34,355 bases of DNA from contig CAMSTW010000038.1 in the NCBI GenBank assembly GCA_947063855.1, forward strand, positions 1 to 34,355, read 5' to 3'. The notes under the pieces are model-generated. The model ran no database searches, was not told where the DNA came from, and saw nothing but the letters and a program-made list of their open reading frames with translations. Below are positions 1 to 7,677 of the stretch, one piece after another; the first letter of the stretch is position 1; every line of letters begins with the position of its first letter. The position numbers and the translations under genes are program-made. This DNA comes from an uncultured Dorea sp. GTDB lineage: Bacteria; Bacillota; Clostridia; Lachnospirales; Lachnospiraceae.

Positions 1-36
1 AGAAGGTATCATGATGTTATTTATGATGAAAGAGAA

Positions 37-52
37 TGTTTCACGTGAAACA
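37..52. promoter_or_regulatory. parS: parS centromere site 1
   Basis: Perfect 16-bp palindrome TGTTTCACGTGAAACA, the chromosomal ParB-binding sequence of Firmicutes. The parAB genes lie about 1.3 kb downstream. Confidence 0.93.
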
Positions 53-105
53 TTTAGAAGTAGATATGTAAGAAGATAATGTGATGGACTTATGATAAAA
101 GGTAA

Positions 106-121
106 TGTTTCACGTGAAACA
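106..121. promoter_or_regulatory. parS: parS centromere site 2
   Basis: Perfect copy of TGTTTCACGTGAAACA, 69 bp after site 1. Confidence 0.93.
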
Positions 122-176
122 TTTAGAAGTAAATATGGTAAGAAGATAATGTAACGAAATTTATGATAAAAGAGAA

Positions 177-192
177 TGTTTCACGTGAAACA
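177..192. promoter_or_regulatory. parS: parS centromere site 3
   Basis: Perfect copy of TGTTTCACGTGAAACA, 71 bp after site 2. Confidence 0.93.
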
Positions 193-247
193 TTTAGAAG
201 TAAGTATGGTAAAAAGATAATGTGATGGAACTTATGATAGAAGAGAA

Positions 248-263
248 TGTTTCACGTGAAACA
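248..263. promoter_or_regulatory. parS: parS centromere site 4
   Basis: Perfect copy of TGTTTCACGTGAAACA, 71 bp after site 3. Confidence 0.93.
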
Positions 264-317
264 TTTAGAAGTAAATATGGTAAGAAGATAATGTGATGGA
301 ATTATGATAAAAGAAAA

Positions 318-333
318 TGTTTCACGTGAAATA
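318..333. promoter_or_regulatory. parS: parS centromere site 5 (one mismatch)
   Basis: The sequence is TGTTTCACGTGAAATA, one base off the perfect palindrome, and it lies 70 bp after site 4. The repeat unit ends here: the following bases (ACGTAGAATGG) no longer match the array, as expected for a degenerate last copy. Confidence 0.8.
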
Positions 334-1239
334 CGTAGAATGGAAATTCTGTCACCTGCAAAGTGCGAATGTCGTTTATGAGACGGGAGATTGAAGATGT
401 TATTTCTAATGTATCATTAGCAATATTCTGAGTGAAATAACCGTCAATTATGAATGATAAATTAAAAAAATATTCGCTTTTGAATCTTTGTAGAAAGTGA
501 AGTTCGCTTTATGTGGAAGAACTTCTGGTTTTTCACATATAGGAATATCATATTTTACCCTTCTGTTTATTCATCATACTTGGGTTAATACCCCTCAGCT
601 TGCGACATTCCGAAAAAGAAGCCAGGATGTGATATCCCGTAGCTCGCTGCGGGGTGGTTCATTGATGATGGATTTATAATCACACAAATGAAGTTGATTT
701 ATGATATTATTGAGATGTTTAATGTGGGTGCTTTTAATAGTTCGATGTAGTAGACAGTAAATCCTATACTTTCTATCTGCAGCAAAAATGAATTTAAATA
801 GCTTATTGGTCTGAATTTTTGACCGGATAGAGTATTAGCACAGCATTGAATTGAGTCTTGAGTAATAAGTACTCGCTATCCACACTATCTATATATCTGC
901 ATATCTGATACTTCGTAGTCATAAGGAATCTCCACCTTATTATATGGTACTCATTAGGAGAAAGCCTGTTACGATGCAAAATGCCGGCAGAGCTTACTAA
1001 AACAAGGAGTGAAATAGAGTGGAGGATGTCGGTTAATAGACAAAGAGTTGACATACATTCGGGACACAAGGCAGGTTCGATGAATTTTATAGAATGACAC
1101 AAGGCAGGTTCGATGAATTTTATAGAATGGTACAAGGTAACTTAATCGTAGTTAGTCGTCGGCCAATGAAGTGTTGATTGGTCTGCACTAAAAAGATGTT
1201 TTTCAAAGTATTTCAATGACACAATTGCTAAAAATAAAA
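334..1239. other. AT-rich intergenic region without a recognisable gene
   Basis: About 900 bases with no convincing gene. Short open frames exist on both strands, but none has a good ribosome binding site together with a recognisable product. It contains a short GC hairpin near 634-652 (CCCGTAG, loop CTCG, CTGCGGG) and a 33-bp direct repeat at 1063-1128. It may hold remains of a decayed gene or insertion, but nothing can be identified. It separates the parS array from the parA promoter region. Confidence 0.6.
1063..1128. repeat. Two perfect tandem copies of a 33-bp sequence
   Basis: Positions 1063-1095 and 1096-1128 are identical. Each begins GACACAAGGCAGG and ends TTTTATAGAAT. A third, very short partial match (GGTACAAGG) follows. 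It lies in the non-coding stretch upstream of parA and no function can be assigned. Confidence 0.9.
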
Positions 1240-1255
1240 TGTTTCACGTGAAACA
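1240..1255. promoter_or_regulatory. parS: parS site 6, upstream of parA
   Basis: Perfect TGTTTCACGTGAAACA, separated from the array by about 900 bp and about 100 bp upstream of the parA start codon. ParB spreading from here would cover the parA promoter region. Confidence 0.92.
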
Positions 1256-1293
1256 TTCATTTAAAACATAAAAAATATTCTAAATCAAAACAT

Positions 1294-1326
1294 TTGGTAG
1301 ATAACTAGAATGAAAAGTGATATACT
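1294..1326 (+). promoter_or_regulatory. Possible parA promoter
   Basis: A TATACT box at 1321-1326 preceded by TGA gives a plausible extended -10 element 30 bp before the parA start. The best -35-like hexamer, TTGGTA at 1294-1299, is 21 bp away, longer than ideal, so the -35 assignment is weak. Confidence 0.35.
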
Positions 1327-1356
1327 AAATTAATGAACAAGGAGAGGTGATTAGAG

Positions 1357-2118
1357 ATGGGAAGAGTGATAGCAATTGCCAACCAGAAGGGCGGGGTCGG
1401 CAAGACAACAACAGCGATTAATCTATCAGCCTGTCTTGCCGAAAAAGGTCAGAAAGTACTGGCTATAGATATGGATCCGCAAGGAAATATGTCGAGTGGA
1501 CTCGGATTGGACAAGGGTTCTATAGATAAGACAATCTATGATATGATAATAGGTGAGACAGATGTAGAAGATGTAATTGATAAGGGGACGATTGAAAATC
1601 TGGATATACTGCCTTCCAATGTGGATCTTTCGGCGGTTGAGATTGAGTTGATTGATGAAGAAAACAAGGAATTTATAGTGAAGAATTCAATCCAGAAGGT
1701 GAGAGATAATTATGACTACATTATTATTGACTGCCCTCCGTCATTGAGTCTTCTCACAATTAATGCTATGACGACTGCAGATTCTGTACTGGTTCCGATT
1801 CAGTGTGAGTATTATGCACTGGAAGGTTTGACACAATTAATACATACGGTTGAACTGGTCAGGGACAGGCTGAATCCGAATCTGAGCATAGAGGGAGTTG
1901 TGTTCACGATGTATGATGCAAGGACTAATCTGTCATTGCAGGTGGTGGAGAATGTGAAAGATAATCTGCAGCAGAATATATATAAGACGATTATTCCAAG
2001 AAATATACGTCTTGCAGAGGCACCAAGTTATGGAACTCCGATCAACCAATACGATCCAAAATCAGCGGGAGCCGAGAGTTATATGAGACTTGCTGAGGAA
2101 GTGATAGAGAAGGAATAA
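1357..2118 (+). CDS. parA: Chromosome-partitioning ATPase ParA (Soj)
   Basis: This is a 253-residue Walker-type ATPase of the ParA/MinD superfamily. It binds the nucleoid in its ATP-bound form and, with ParB and parS, drives origin segregation; in Bacillus the homologue Soj also tunes DnaA. The deviant Walker A motif KGGVGKTT spans residues 11-18. The A' motif DPQGN is at 40-44, and Walker B IIIDCPPS is at 122-129. Length is normal for chromosomal Soj. The start is set by GGAGAGGTG at 1341-1349. parB follows after 15 bp in the same operon, and six parS sites lie upstream, which confirms a chromosomal centromere system. Confidence 0.97.
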   Translation: MGRVIAIANQKGGVGKTTTAINLSACLAEKGQKVLAIDMDPQGNMSSGLGLDKGSIDKTIYDMIIGETDVEDVIDKGTIENLDILPSNVDLSAVEIELIDEENKEFIVKNSIQKVRDNYDYIIIDCPPSLSLLTINAMTTADSVLVPIQCEYYALEGLTQLIHTVELVRDRLNPNLSIEGVVFTMYDARTNLSLQVVENVKDNLQQNIYKTIIPRNIRLAEAPSYGTPINQYDPKSAGAESYMRLAEEVIEKE

Positions 2119-2133
2119 TAAGGGGAGGATATA

Positions 2134-3048
2134 ATGGCGGTAAAAAAGAAAGGACTGGGAAAAGGACTTGACAGTCTGATTCCGGATAATAGGGGGACAA
2201 AAGCTGTAGAATCAGAATCACAGTCAAAGAACGAGCCTGAATCAGAAAATAATTCAGGCGAACAGATGATGAAGATTAATATGGTAGAACCTAACAGAGA
2301 ACAGCCGCGTAAGAAATTCGATGAGGATGGATTGCTAGAATTAGCAGATTCAATCAAACAGTTTGGAATACTGCAGCCATTGCTGGTGAGGAAGAGGAAG
2401 GATTATTATGAGATTATAGCAGGAGAGAGAAGATGGCGTGCAGCGAAGATTGCAGGTATCAAAGAAGTTCCTGTTATTATCAAAGATTATACAGAACAGG
2501 AAATCGTAGAGATTGGTCTGATCGAGAACATACAGAGGGAGAATCTGAATCCGATAGAAGAAGCTATGGCGTTCAAGAGACTTCTGGAAGAATTCAATCT
2601 GAAGCAGGATGAGGTTGCAGAGAGAGTATCGAAGAGCAGGACAGCAGTGACGAACTCTATGCGTCTGTTGAAACTGGGCGACAAGGTTCAGCAGATGATT
2701 GTTGACGATATGATATCGACTGGACACGCCAGAGCTCTTCTCGCAATTGATGATAAAGAACAGCAATATATCTTAGCCAATAAGATCTTTGATGAGAAGT
2801 TAAGCGTACGTGAAACTGAGAAATTAATCAAGGATATTAAGACGCCGAAGAAACATAAGGAAAAGAAAGCAGTAGAGAATGATTTCATTTTCAAGAGTTT
2901 TGAAGATAAGATGAAAGAAGTAATCGGCACAAAAGTAAGTATTGCTTCTAAAGGAAACGGAAAGGGTAAGATAGAGATCGAATATTATTCGGATAGCGAG
3001 TTAGAACGAGTGTTCGATATGATAATGAGTATACGAAGGGAAGAGTGA
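2134..3048 (+). CDS. parB: Chromosome-partitioning protein ParB (Spo0J)
   Basis: This 304-residue protein binds parS, hydrolyses CTP and spreads as a sliding clamp that loads SMC and stimulates ParA. A lysine-rich N-terminus (KKKGLGKGLDSLI, residues 4-16) matches the ParA-activating peptide of the family. The CTP-binding ParB/Srx-like domain follows, with GERRW at 97-101 and ENIQRENLNP at 131-140. A helix-turn-helix parS-binding region lies near 156-180, and a C-terminal dimerisation segment closes the protein. The ribosome site AGGGGAGG at 2121-2128 precedes the ATG. It is co-transcribed with parA and only 3 bp separate it from the next gene. Confidence 0.97.
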   Translation: MAVKKKGLGKGLDSLIPDNRGTKAVESESQSKNEPESENNSGEQMMKINMVEPNREQPRKKFDEDGLLELADSIKQFGILQPLLVRKRKDYYEIIAGERRWRAAKIAGIKEVPVIIKDYTEQEIVEIGLIENIQRENLNPIEEAMAFKRLLEEFNLKQDEVAERVSKSRTAVTNSMRLLKLGDKVQQMIVDDMISTGHARALLAIDDKEQQYILANKIFDEKLSVRETEKLIKDIKTPKKHKEKKAVENDFIFKSFEDKMKEVIGTKVSIASKGNGKGKIEIEYYSDSELERVFDMIMSIRREE

Positions 3049-3051
3049 TAT

Positions 3052-3585
3052 ATGGAGAGCAAGATACTGGCGACGTTGGGAATAGACCCGGCATATATAT
3101 TTTTGTTTGTGGTCGTTCTGATCGTTATTCTTTTTATATTATATGTGAATCTTACAATAAAATATAATCGCCTGCAAAGTACATATAATACGTTTATGAA
3201 GGGAAGAAATGGGAAGAATCTAGAAGAGAGTCTGAAAGAGAAATTCAGCGAGGTTGATTCCATACTGAAGATTACAAAGCAGAACCGTCTGGATATTAAA
3301 GAGATTAACAAACGCCTTGAGAAGAATTTCCAGAAGACGGGAATCGTAAAATATGATGCATTCAACGAGATGGGCGGTAAATTAAGCTTTGCTGTCGCTC
3401 TTCTGGATAAGGATAATAATGGATGGATCATGAACGCCATGCACAGCAGGGAAGGATGCTACACCTATATCAAAGAGATCGTTAAGGGTGAGAGTTACGT
3501 GGAATTAGCCGAGGAAGAAGCAGAAGCTCTGGATAAGGCTATTTTCGATGATTATGAGAAAGAGATAGATAACATTAAAAAGTAG
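3052..3585 (+). CDS. DUF4446 family membrane protein
   Basis: This 177-residue protein has a single N-terminal membrane segment (about residues 14-34, rich in V, I, L and F). A predicted coiled-coil region follows (about 40-100). A C-terminal globular part contains GGKLSFAVALLDKDNNGWIMNAMHSREGCYTYIKEI, which matches the DUF4446 signature as remembered. The gene directly follows parB with a 3-bp gap, an arrangement common in Clostridia. Co-transcription hints at a role tied to partitioning or cell division, but no biochemical function is known. The ribosome site is GAAGGGAAG, inside the end of parB. Confidence 0.85.
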   Translation: MESKILATLGIDPAYIFLFVVVLIVILFILYVNLTIKYNRLQSTYNTFMKGRNGKNLEESLKEKFSEVDSILKITKQNRLDIKEINKRLEKNFQKTGIVKYDAFNEMGGKLSFAVALLDKDNNGWIMNAMHSREGCYTYIKEIVKGESYVELAEEEAEALDKAIFDDYEKEIDNIKK

Positions 3586-3624
3586 ACAACATAAGTAATA
3601 TACAGTGAACAGGAGGAGATGAAT

Positions 3625-4911
3625 ATGCTAGACATCAAATTTGTAAGAATGAATCCGGATGTAGTCAAAGAGAATATCAAGAAGAAATTCCAGGATGAAA
3701 AATTGCCTCTGGTGGATGAAGTGCTTAATCTGGATCAGAAGAACAGAGACATCAAGCAGGAGGTAGAAGGACTCCGTGCAGACCGCAACAAGATATCGAA
3801 GCAGATTGGCGCATGCATGGCACAGGGGAAGAAAGAAGAAGCGGAAGAACTGAAGAAGAAGGTCCAGGAGAATGCAGACAGGGTAGAAGCATTGTCTGCA
3901 GAAGAAAAGGAAGTAGAGGCAAAGATCAAGAAGATCATGATGATCATTCCGAATATCATAGATCCTTCTGTACCGATCGGAAAAGATGACAGCGAGAATG
4001 TGGAAATCCAGAAATACGGTGAGCCGGTAGTTCCTGATTTTGAGATTCCGTACCATACGGAGATCATGGAGAGCTTCAAAGGAATTGATCTCGAAGCGGC
4101 AGGAAAGGTTGCAGGAAATGGATTCTATTATCTGATGGGAGATATCGCAAGACTTCATTCGGCAGTGTTGTCTTATGCGCGTGATTTTATGATCGGGCGC
4201 GGATTTACCTACTGTATTCCGCCATTCATGATCAGAAGTAATGTTGTGACGGGAGTTATGAGCTTCGCGGAGATGGACGCCATGATGTATAAGATCGAAG
4301 GGGAAGATCTCTATCTGATCGGAACCAGCGAGCATTCCATGATCGGTAAATTTATCGGTTCTATGCTGGACGAGGCAGAACTTCCCCAGACTCTCACAAG
4401 CTATTCGCCATGCTTCCGCAAGGAGAAGGGAGCTCACGGGATTGAGGAGAGAGGCGTGTACAGGATCCATCAGTTCGAGAAACAGGAGATGATCGTTGTA
4501 TGCAAGCCGGAGGAGAGCAAGAAATGGTATGACAATCTCTGGCAGAACACGGTAGATCTGTTCCGGTCCCTGGATATTCCTGTGCGTACCTTGGAATGCT
4601 GTTCCGGCGACCTGGCAGACCTTAAGGTCAAATCCTGTGACGTAGAGGCATGGTCTCCAAGACAGAAGAAATATTTTGAAGTCGGAAGCTGTTCGAACCT
4701 TGGCGACGCCCAGGCAAGGCGGCTTGGTATCAGAGTGAAGGGGGCGGATGGCAAGTATTTCGCCCATACGCTGAACAATACGGTGGCGGCTCCGCCGAGA
4801 ATGCTGATTGCATTTCTGGAAAATAATCTTCAGGAGGACGGAAGTGTCCGGATACCTGAGGCGCTTCGACCGTATATGGGAGGAGTTGAGGTACTTAAAA
4901 GAGAAATTTGA
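3625..4911 (+). CDS. serS: Seryl-tRNA synthetase
   Basis: This class II aminoacyl-tRNA synthetase charges tRNA-Ser and tRNA-Sec with serine in the cytoplasm. The N-terminal tRNA-binding coiled coil spans about residues 25-110. Motif 2 is FRKEKGAHGIEERGVYRIHQFEKQE and motif 3 is NNTVAAPPRMLIAFLENN; the substrate loop reads GTSEHS. These differ from the common bacterial wording (TAEVPLTN, AGSAGKDTRG, NGSGLAVGR), so it belongs to a divergent SerRS branch, although the overall fold is intact. An ATG at 3619 is in frame but only 2 bases from AGGAGG (3611-3616). The ATG at 3625 has ideal spacing and gives the usual MLDIKFVR start, for 428 residues. No T-box is visible upstream. Confidence 0.96.
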   Translation: MLDIKFVRMNPDVVKENIKKKFQDEKLPLVDEVLNLDQKNRDIKQEVEGLRADRNKISKQIGACMAQGKKEEAEELKKKVQENADRVEALSAEEKEVEAKIKKIMMIIPNIIDPSVPIGKDDSENVEIQKYGEPVVPDFEIPYHTEIMESFKGIDLEAAGKVAGNGFYYLMGDIARLHSAVLSYARDFMIGRGFTYCIPPFMIRSNVVTGVMSFAEMDAMMYKIEGEDLYLIGTSEHSMIGKFIGSMLDEAELPQTLTSYSPCFRKEKGAHGIEERGVYRIHQFEKQEMIVVCKPEESKKWYDNLWQNTVDLFRSLDIPVRTLECCSGDLADLKVKSCDVEAWSPRQKKYFEVGSCSNLGDAQARRLGIRVKGADGKYFAHTLNNTVAAPPRMLIAFLENNLQEDGSVRIPEALRPYMGGVEVLKREI

Positions 4912-4936
4912 ATAATATAAATGAAGAGAATATAGA
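4908..4936 (+). promoter_or_regulatory. Possible sigma-A promoter for the DUF3881 gene
   Basis: TTGAAT (4908-4913) and TATAGA (4931-4936) are separated by 17 bp, about 60 bp before the next start codon. Each hexamer matches four of six consensus bases. The -35 overlaps the serS stop codon. Confidence 0.35.
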
Positions 4937-4998
4937 CTTAGAATAAGAAAACGAAAGAAATGGAACTCTAAAAAATAAAATAATATAAGGGAAAAAAT

Positions 4999-5874
4999 AT
5001 GCACCAATATCTTAAAGCCATTGGATTTGGCAATATCAGCAAAAAAAGAGAATTAAATGCGATTCTGACGCAGGTCGAGAATACATTTACACAGCAGGAT
5101 CTGATAGCTCAGGATGAAGAGATGGACTTATGTGAATACCAGAAGGAGTATGGAGCGGGAATAGGAATCGCTCTGTACGGCGATATGGATATAAATGAAG
5201 CATTTAAGAGAAATTATTATTATCCATATTTCTTGGGGACGGGTATTACGAGCCATGCAGATGTATCTATTGAGAGAAGGCTTGATAAGGAAGCATATGT
5301 GGGAATCTGCGAGGAGATGAAAGTGGGGATCAATCTGATCTTCCATCTTCAGAATACGGTAGATCTCATTAAGAGACAGCAGACAGCGAAGAATTCCGTG
5401 AAATACAAGTCTGTGACATTGTCCGGCCTGTGCAACGGCGGAACGATACTCCTGCCGGTACTGAAGGATAAGGAACAGACGAAGAGACAGAAGGAAGCAG
5501 TTCAGAACAGAATGATGCTTGTCAGCGCGGCAAGGACCGGCGATCCGGTTGCGATTGAGAGCCTGACTATGGATGATATTGATACATATTCGAAGGTATC
5601 ACAGCGTTTGATCAGCGAAGATGTATTCAGTATCGTAGATACTTATATCATGCCGTATGGCATAGAATGTGATCATTACTCTATATTGGGTGAGATCATG
5701 GAGATACAGAGGATTATCAACGAATATACGTCAGAAGAATTATTTATTATGAAACTTGATGTAAATGATCTGACATTCGATATCTGTGTACCGGTAGAGA
5801 AGATCATAGGGGATCCCGCGGTCGGACGGAGATTCAAGGGAAATATGTGGCTGCAGGGGAGAATTAATTTCTAA
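4999..5874 (+). CDS. DUF3881 family protein
   Basis: This 291-residue soluble protein begins MHQYLKAIGFGNI, which matches the start typical of the DUF3881 family as remembered, and its length fits. No signal peptide, membrane segment or catalytic motif is evident. Recognisable stretches include YGDMDINEAFKRNYYYPYF (about residues 60-80) and LSGLCNGGTILLPVLK (about 140-155). The family is known mainly from Lachnospiraceae and its function is unknown. AAGGGA at 4987-4992 precedes the ATG. A weak promoter lies in the 87-bp gap after serS, and two terminator hairpins follow, so this gene ends the conserved core block. Confidence 0.85.
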   Translation: MHQYLKAIGFGNISKKRELNAILTQVENTFTQQDLIAQDEEMDLCEYQKEYGAGIGIALYGDMDINEAFKRNYYYPYFLGTGITSHADVSIERRLDKEAYVGICEEMKVGINLIFHLQNTVDLIKRQQTAKNSVKYKSVTLSGLCNGGTILLPVLKDKEQTKRQKEAVQNRMMLVSAARTGDPVAIESLTMDDIDTYSKVSQRLISEDVFSIVDTYIMPYGIECDHYSILGEIMEIQRIINEYTSEELFIMKLDVNDLTFDICVPVEKIIGDPAVGRRFKGNMWLQGRINF

Positions 5875-5910
5875 AAATTGGTGTGTGATTGAGGCAGAAG
5901 AAGTGAGTAA

Positions 5911-5943
5911 GGGTGCGGGATCTATTTCCTGCACCTTTATTTT
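5911..5943 (+). terminator. Rho-independent terminator after the DUF3881 gene
   Basis: GGTGCGGG pairs with CCTGCACC (8 bp with one G-U) around a short loop, followed by TTTATTTT. Confidence 0.75.
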
Positions 5944-5954
5944 CGGTTAAAAAA

Positions 5955-5990
5955 AGATGAAGGTACGGGAGATCATCCCGTACCTTTTGC
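5955..5990. terminator. Probable bidirectional terminator
   Basis: A perfect 10-bp stem (AGGTACGGGA at 5961-5970, TCCCGTACCT at 5976-5985) has a 5-base loop. It is followed by a short T run and preceded by a run of A, so it could also stop minus-strand transcription. It marks the boundary between the core genes and the recombinase region. Confidence 0.7.
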
Positions 5991-6305
5991 AGTAATCAGA
6001 CATTTTTCGACATAAAGTGTTCCACTTTCAGACACATTATATAGGAACAAAATATATCATATTATATTCAATTTTATTCCAATGATGCAAAAAAGTCAAC
6101 GCTTTTTGAAGGTATCCGCTTAATTGCAGGGGAAGTAAAGATAAATAATAAAACAATATATAGTGGAATAAAAAATCTAAATTCATAAATATGAGATTAT
6201 TAGATAGAATATGCAGAATTTGTGGTCTCTTTTGTGGTCAATATCTGGTATTGTAAGTTAGAGCGTGTCTGGCAATAACTTTTTTGTAAACCGGAGGAAT
6301 CTATC
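5990..6305. other. Recombinase upstream region
   Basis: This AT-rich non-coding stretch holds one arm of a 21-bp inverted repeat (6014-6034) and two direct copies of TTTGTGGTC (6219-6227 and 6231-6239). No other gene is seen. It is a likely site of recombinase action and transcription control. Confidence 0.55.
6014..6034 (+). repeat. Left arm of a 21-bp inverted repeat flanking the recombinase
   Basis: The 15-bp core AAAGTGTTCCACTTT, itself an imperfect palindrome, is followed by CAGACA. The reverse complement of 7597-7617 is the same core followed by GAGACA, so 20 of 21 positions match. The arms are about 1.6 kb apart, on either side of the integrase gene. Confidence 0.8.
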
Positions 6306-6368
6306 ATGCAGACAGCGCACGAACAAAAAGCAATTGTCAAACATGCACCAGGAAAGGAGGAAATTTTT

Positions 6369-7553
6369 ATGGCAAGACATGGAGAAAATATAAGAAAAAG
6401 AAAGGACGGACGATGGGAGGCAAGATGTATATGCGGATATCACGAGAACGGCAAAGCGAAATATAAGTATATCTACAGGAAGACCTATGCAGAAGCAAAA
6501 GCGGCCAAGAACCAGTTGATTTCCCAGAAACTGACCGATGAAGACAATGATGAGAAACATACTTATATCAACGCCGCATTCAATATCCTGCTTACCGACT
6601 GGATGAATTCGATCCGGATGAATGTAAAAGAATCAACATATTCCCGTTATACAGTCATTATTGATAAGCATATCAGGCCGGAGCTGGGAGAGATTCTTAT
6701 AGCAGACCTGACCAGTGAAGTCATCGGTGAATTTACCTGTAAGATGCTTCATCAGGGCAACCTGAAGAAATCAGGAGGATTGTCGCCAAAGACAGTAACA
6801 GGGTTCGTGTCTGTGATCCGGCTTGCATTGGAATATGGAGCGAAAAAAGGATACAAATGTCCTGTGAATCTTGTTATTCAGAATCCACGGCAGACAGTGC
6901 CTAAGATCCAGATCCTGACATGGGAAGAGCAGAAAAAGCTGGAAGGTATCTTACTAAAGGAAAACACAAACATAAGCTTTGGGATCATGGTAAGTCTGTA
7001 TCTGGGGCTGAGAATCGGGGAGGTCTGCGCACTTCGGTGGGAGGATATGGATATCGAGAGCAGTATCCTGTATGTTCAACGGTCTATTCAGCGTATTCCT
7101 GATCTTGCGTATGATCTTAATAATGATATGGCCAGCCGGACGAAGACCAAGATTGTGATAGATATTCCAAAGACCGACTGCTCTGCCCGGAAAATCCCGA
7201 TCCCCTCTTTTCTTATACCACTCTTCAAAAAATATCAGACCGACGATTCGTGTTATATACTGACAGGTTCTTCTGATTACATGGAGCCAAGGGGGTATTA
7301 TAGGAAATACAAGAAGATTATGAGAAAATGTGGTTTGGATCATTTTAATTATCATGCGCTTCGTCATACATTTGCAACGCGCTGTGTGGAAAATGATTTT
7401 GATATAAAGTCATTGTCTGAAATACTGGGGCACGCAAATGTTTCTACAACTCTTCAAAAATATGTCCATCCGTCTATCAGCCTGAAACGTCAGCATATGG
7501 ACAGGCTGGAAAAGATCTCTATTTGTGGTCAGAATAATGGTCATTTCGATTAA
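6369..7553 (+). CDS. Tyrosine recombinase / integrase
   Basis: This is a 394-residue site-specific recombinase of the Tn916/phage integrase type. The N-terminus MARHGENIRKRKDGRWEAR is the AP2-like arm-binding domain, residues about 70-160 form the SAM-like core-binding domain, and the catalytic domain follows. The full set of active-site residues is present: R215 (LGLRIGE), K268, H329 and R332 (HALRH), H355 (LGHAN) and nucleophile Y365. AAAGGAGG at 6353-6360 supports this start. An in-frame ATG at 6306 with GGAGGA at 6293-6298 would add 21 residues. No excisionase, relaxase or phage gene lies nearby, so it is a stand-alone recombinase. The flanking inverted repeat suggests either a minimal mobile element or a DNA inversion switch. 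Confidence 0.93.
   Translation: MARHGENIRKRKDGRWEARCICGYHENGKAKYKYIYRKTYAEAKAAKNQLISQKLTDEDNDEKHTYINAAFNILLTDWMNSIRMNVKESTYSRYTVIIDKHIRPELGEILIADLTSEVIGEFTCKMLHQGNLKKSGGLSPKTVTGFVSVIRLALEYGAKKGYKCPVNLVIQNPRQTVPKIQILTWEEQKKLEGILLKENTNISFGIMVSLYLGLRIGEVCALRWEDMDIESSILYVQRSIQRIPDLAYDLNNDMASRTKTKIVIDIPKTDCSARKIPIPSFLIPLFKKYQTDDSCYILTGSSDYMEPRGYYRKYKKIMRKCGLDHFNYHALRHTFATRCVENDFDIKSLSEILGHANVSTTLQKYVHPSISLKRQHMDRLEKISICGQNNGHFD
7522..7543 (+). repeat. TTTGTGGTCA direct-repeat motif at the integrase 3' end
   Basis: TTTGTGGTCA (7522-7531) is followed by AATGGTCA (7536-7543). The same motif occurs twice at 6219-6239, upstream of the gene. Short direct repeats on both sides of a recombinase gene are typical of core- or arm-type binding sites; this role is inferred. 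Confidence 0.5.
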
Positions 7554-7596
7554 GAAAATCAGGAAAATATAGATAATAAAGGCGATTAGAACGTAT

Positions 7597-7617
7597 TGTC
7601 TCAAAGTGGAACACTTT
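7597..7617 (-). repeat. Right arm of the 21-bp inverted repeat
   Basis: TGTCTC followed by AAAGTGGAACACTTT is the inverse of 6014-6034 with one mismatch. It lies 43 bp after the integrase stop codon and 61-80 bp before the next start codon. Confidence 0.8.
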
Positions 7618-7677
7618 AAGATATATAGTTGATATCCGGCTATGGAGAAAGGAACAGGGAGGGGGCATGATGTTGTA

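Larger units (their letters stand above)
1..335. repeat. Tandem array of ~70-bp units, each carrying a parS site
   Basis: Five near-identical units follow one another. Each has a parS palindrome followed by an AT-rich segment starting ATTTAGAAGTA and containing AAGATAATGT and TTATGATAAAAG. The palindromes start at 37, 106, 177, 248 and 318, so the period is 69-71 bp. The first 36 bases match the segment that precedes the other palindromes, so the array probably continues upstream of the window. The array lies upstream of parA and contains no credible coding sequence. Confidence 0.9.

Noticed and set aside
497..679. 60-residue plus-strand frame starting with GTG
   Set aside because: No good ribosome site, no known family and AT-rich intergenic context.
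876..884. CTATCCACA, one base off a DnaA box
   Set aside because: A single isolated near-match is not evidence for an origin; no cluster or AT-rich unwinding element was seen with it.
803..1135. 110-residue open frame on the minus strand
   Set aside because: No ribosome site or recognisable domain. Its N-terminus is only the translated 33-bp repeat, so it is probably chance or remains of a lost gene.
3628..5007. 459-residue open frame on the minus strand across serS
   Set aside because: It is the antisense shadow of a certain serS gene, with no promoter, ribosome site or domain.
6306..6368. N-terminal extension of the recombinase as the sole start
   Set aside because: The start at 6369 gives the usual family N-terminus and has a stronger ribosome site, although the upstream start cannot be ruled out.
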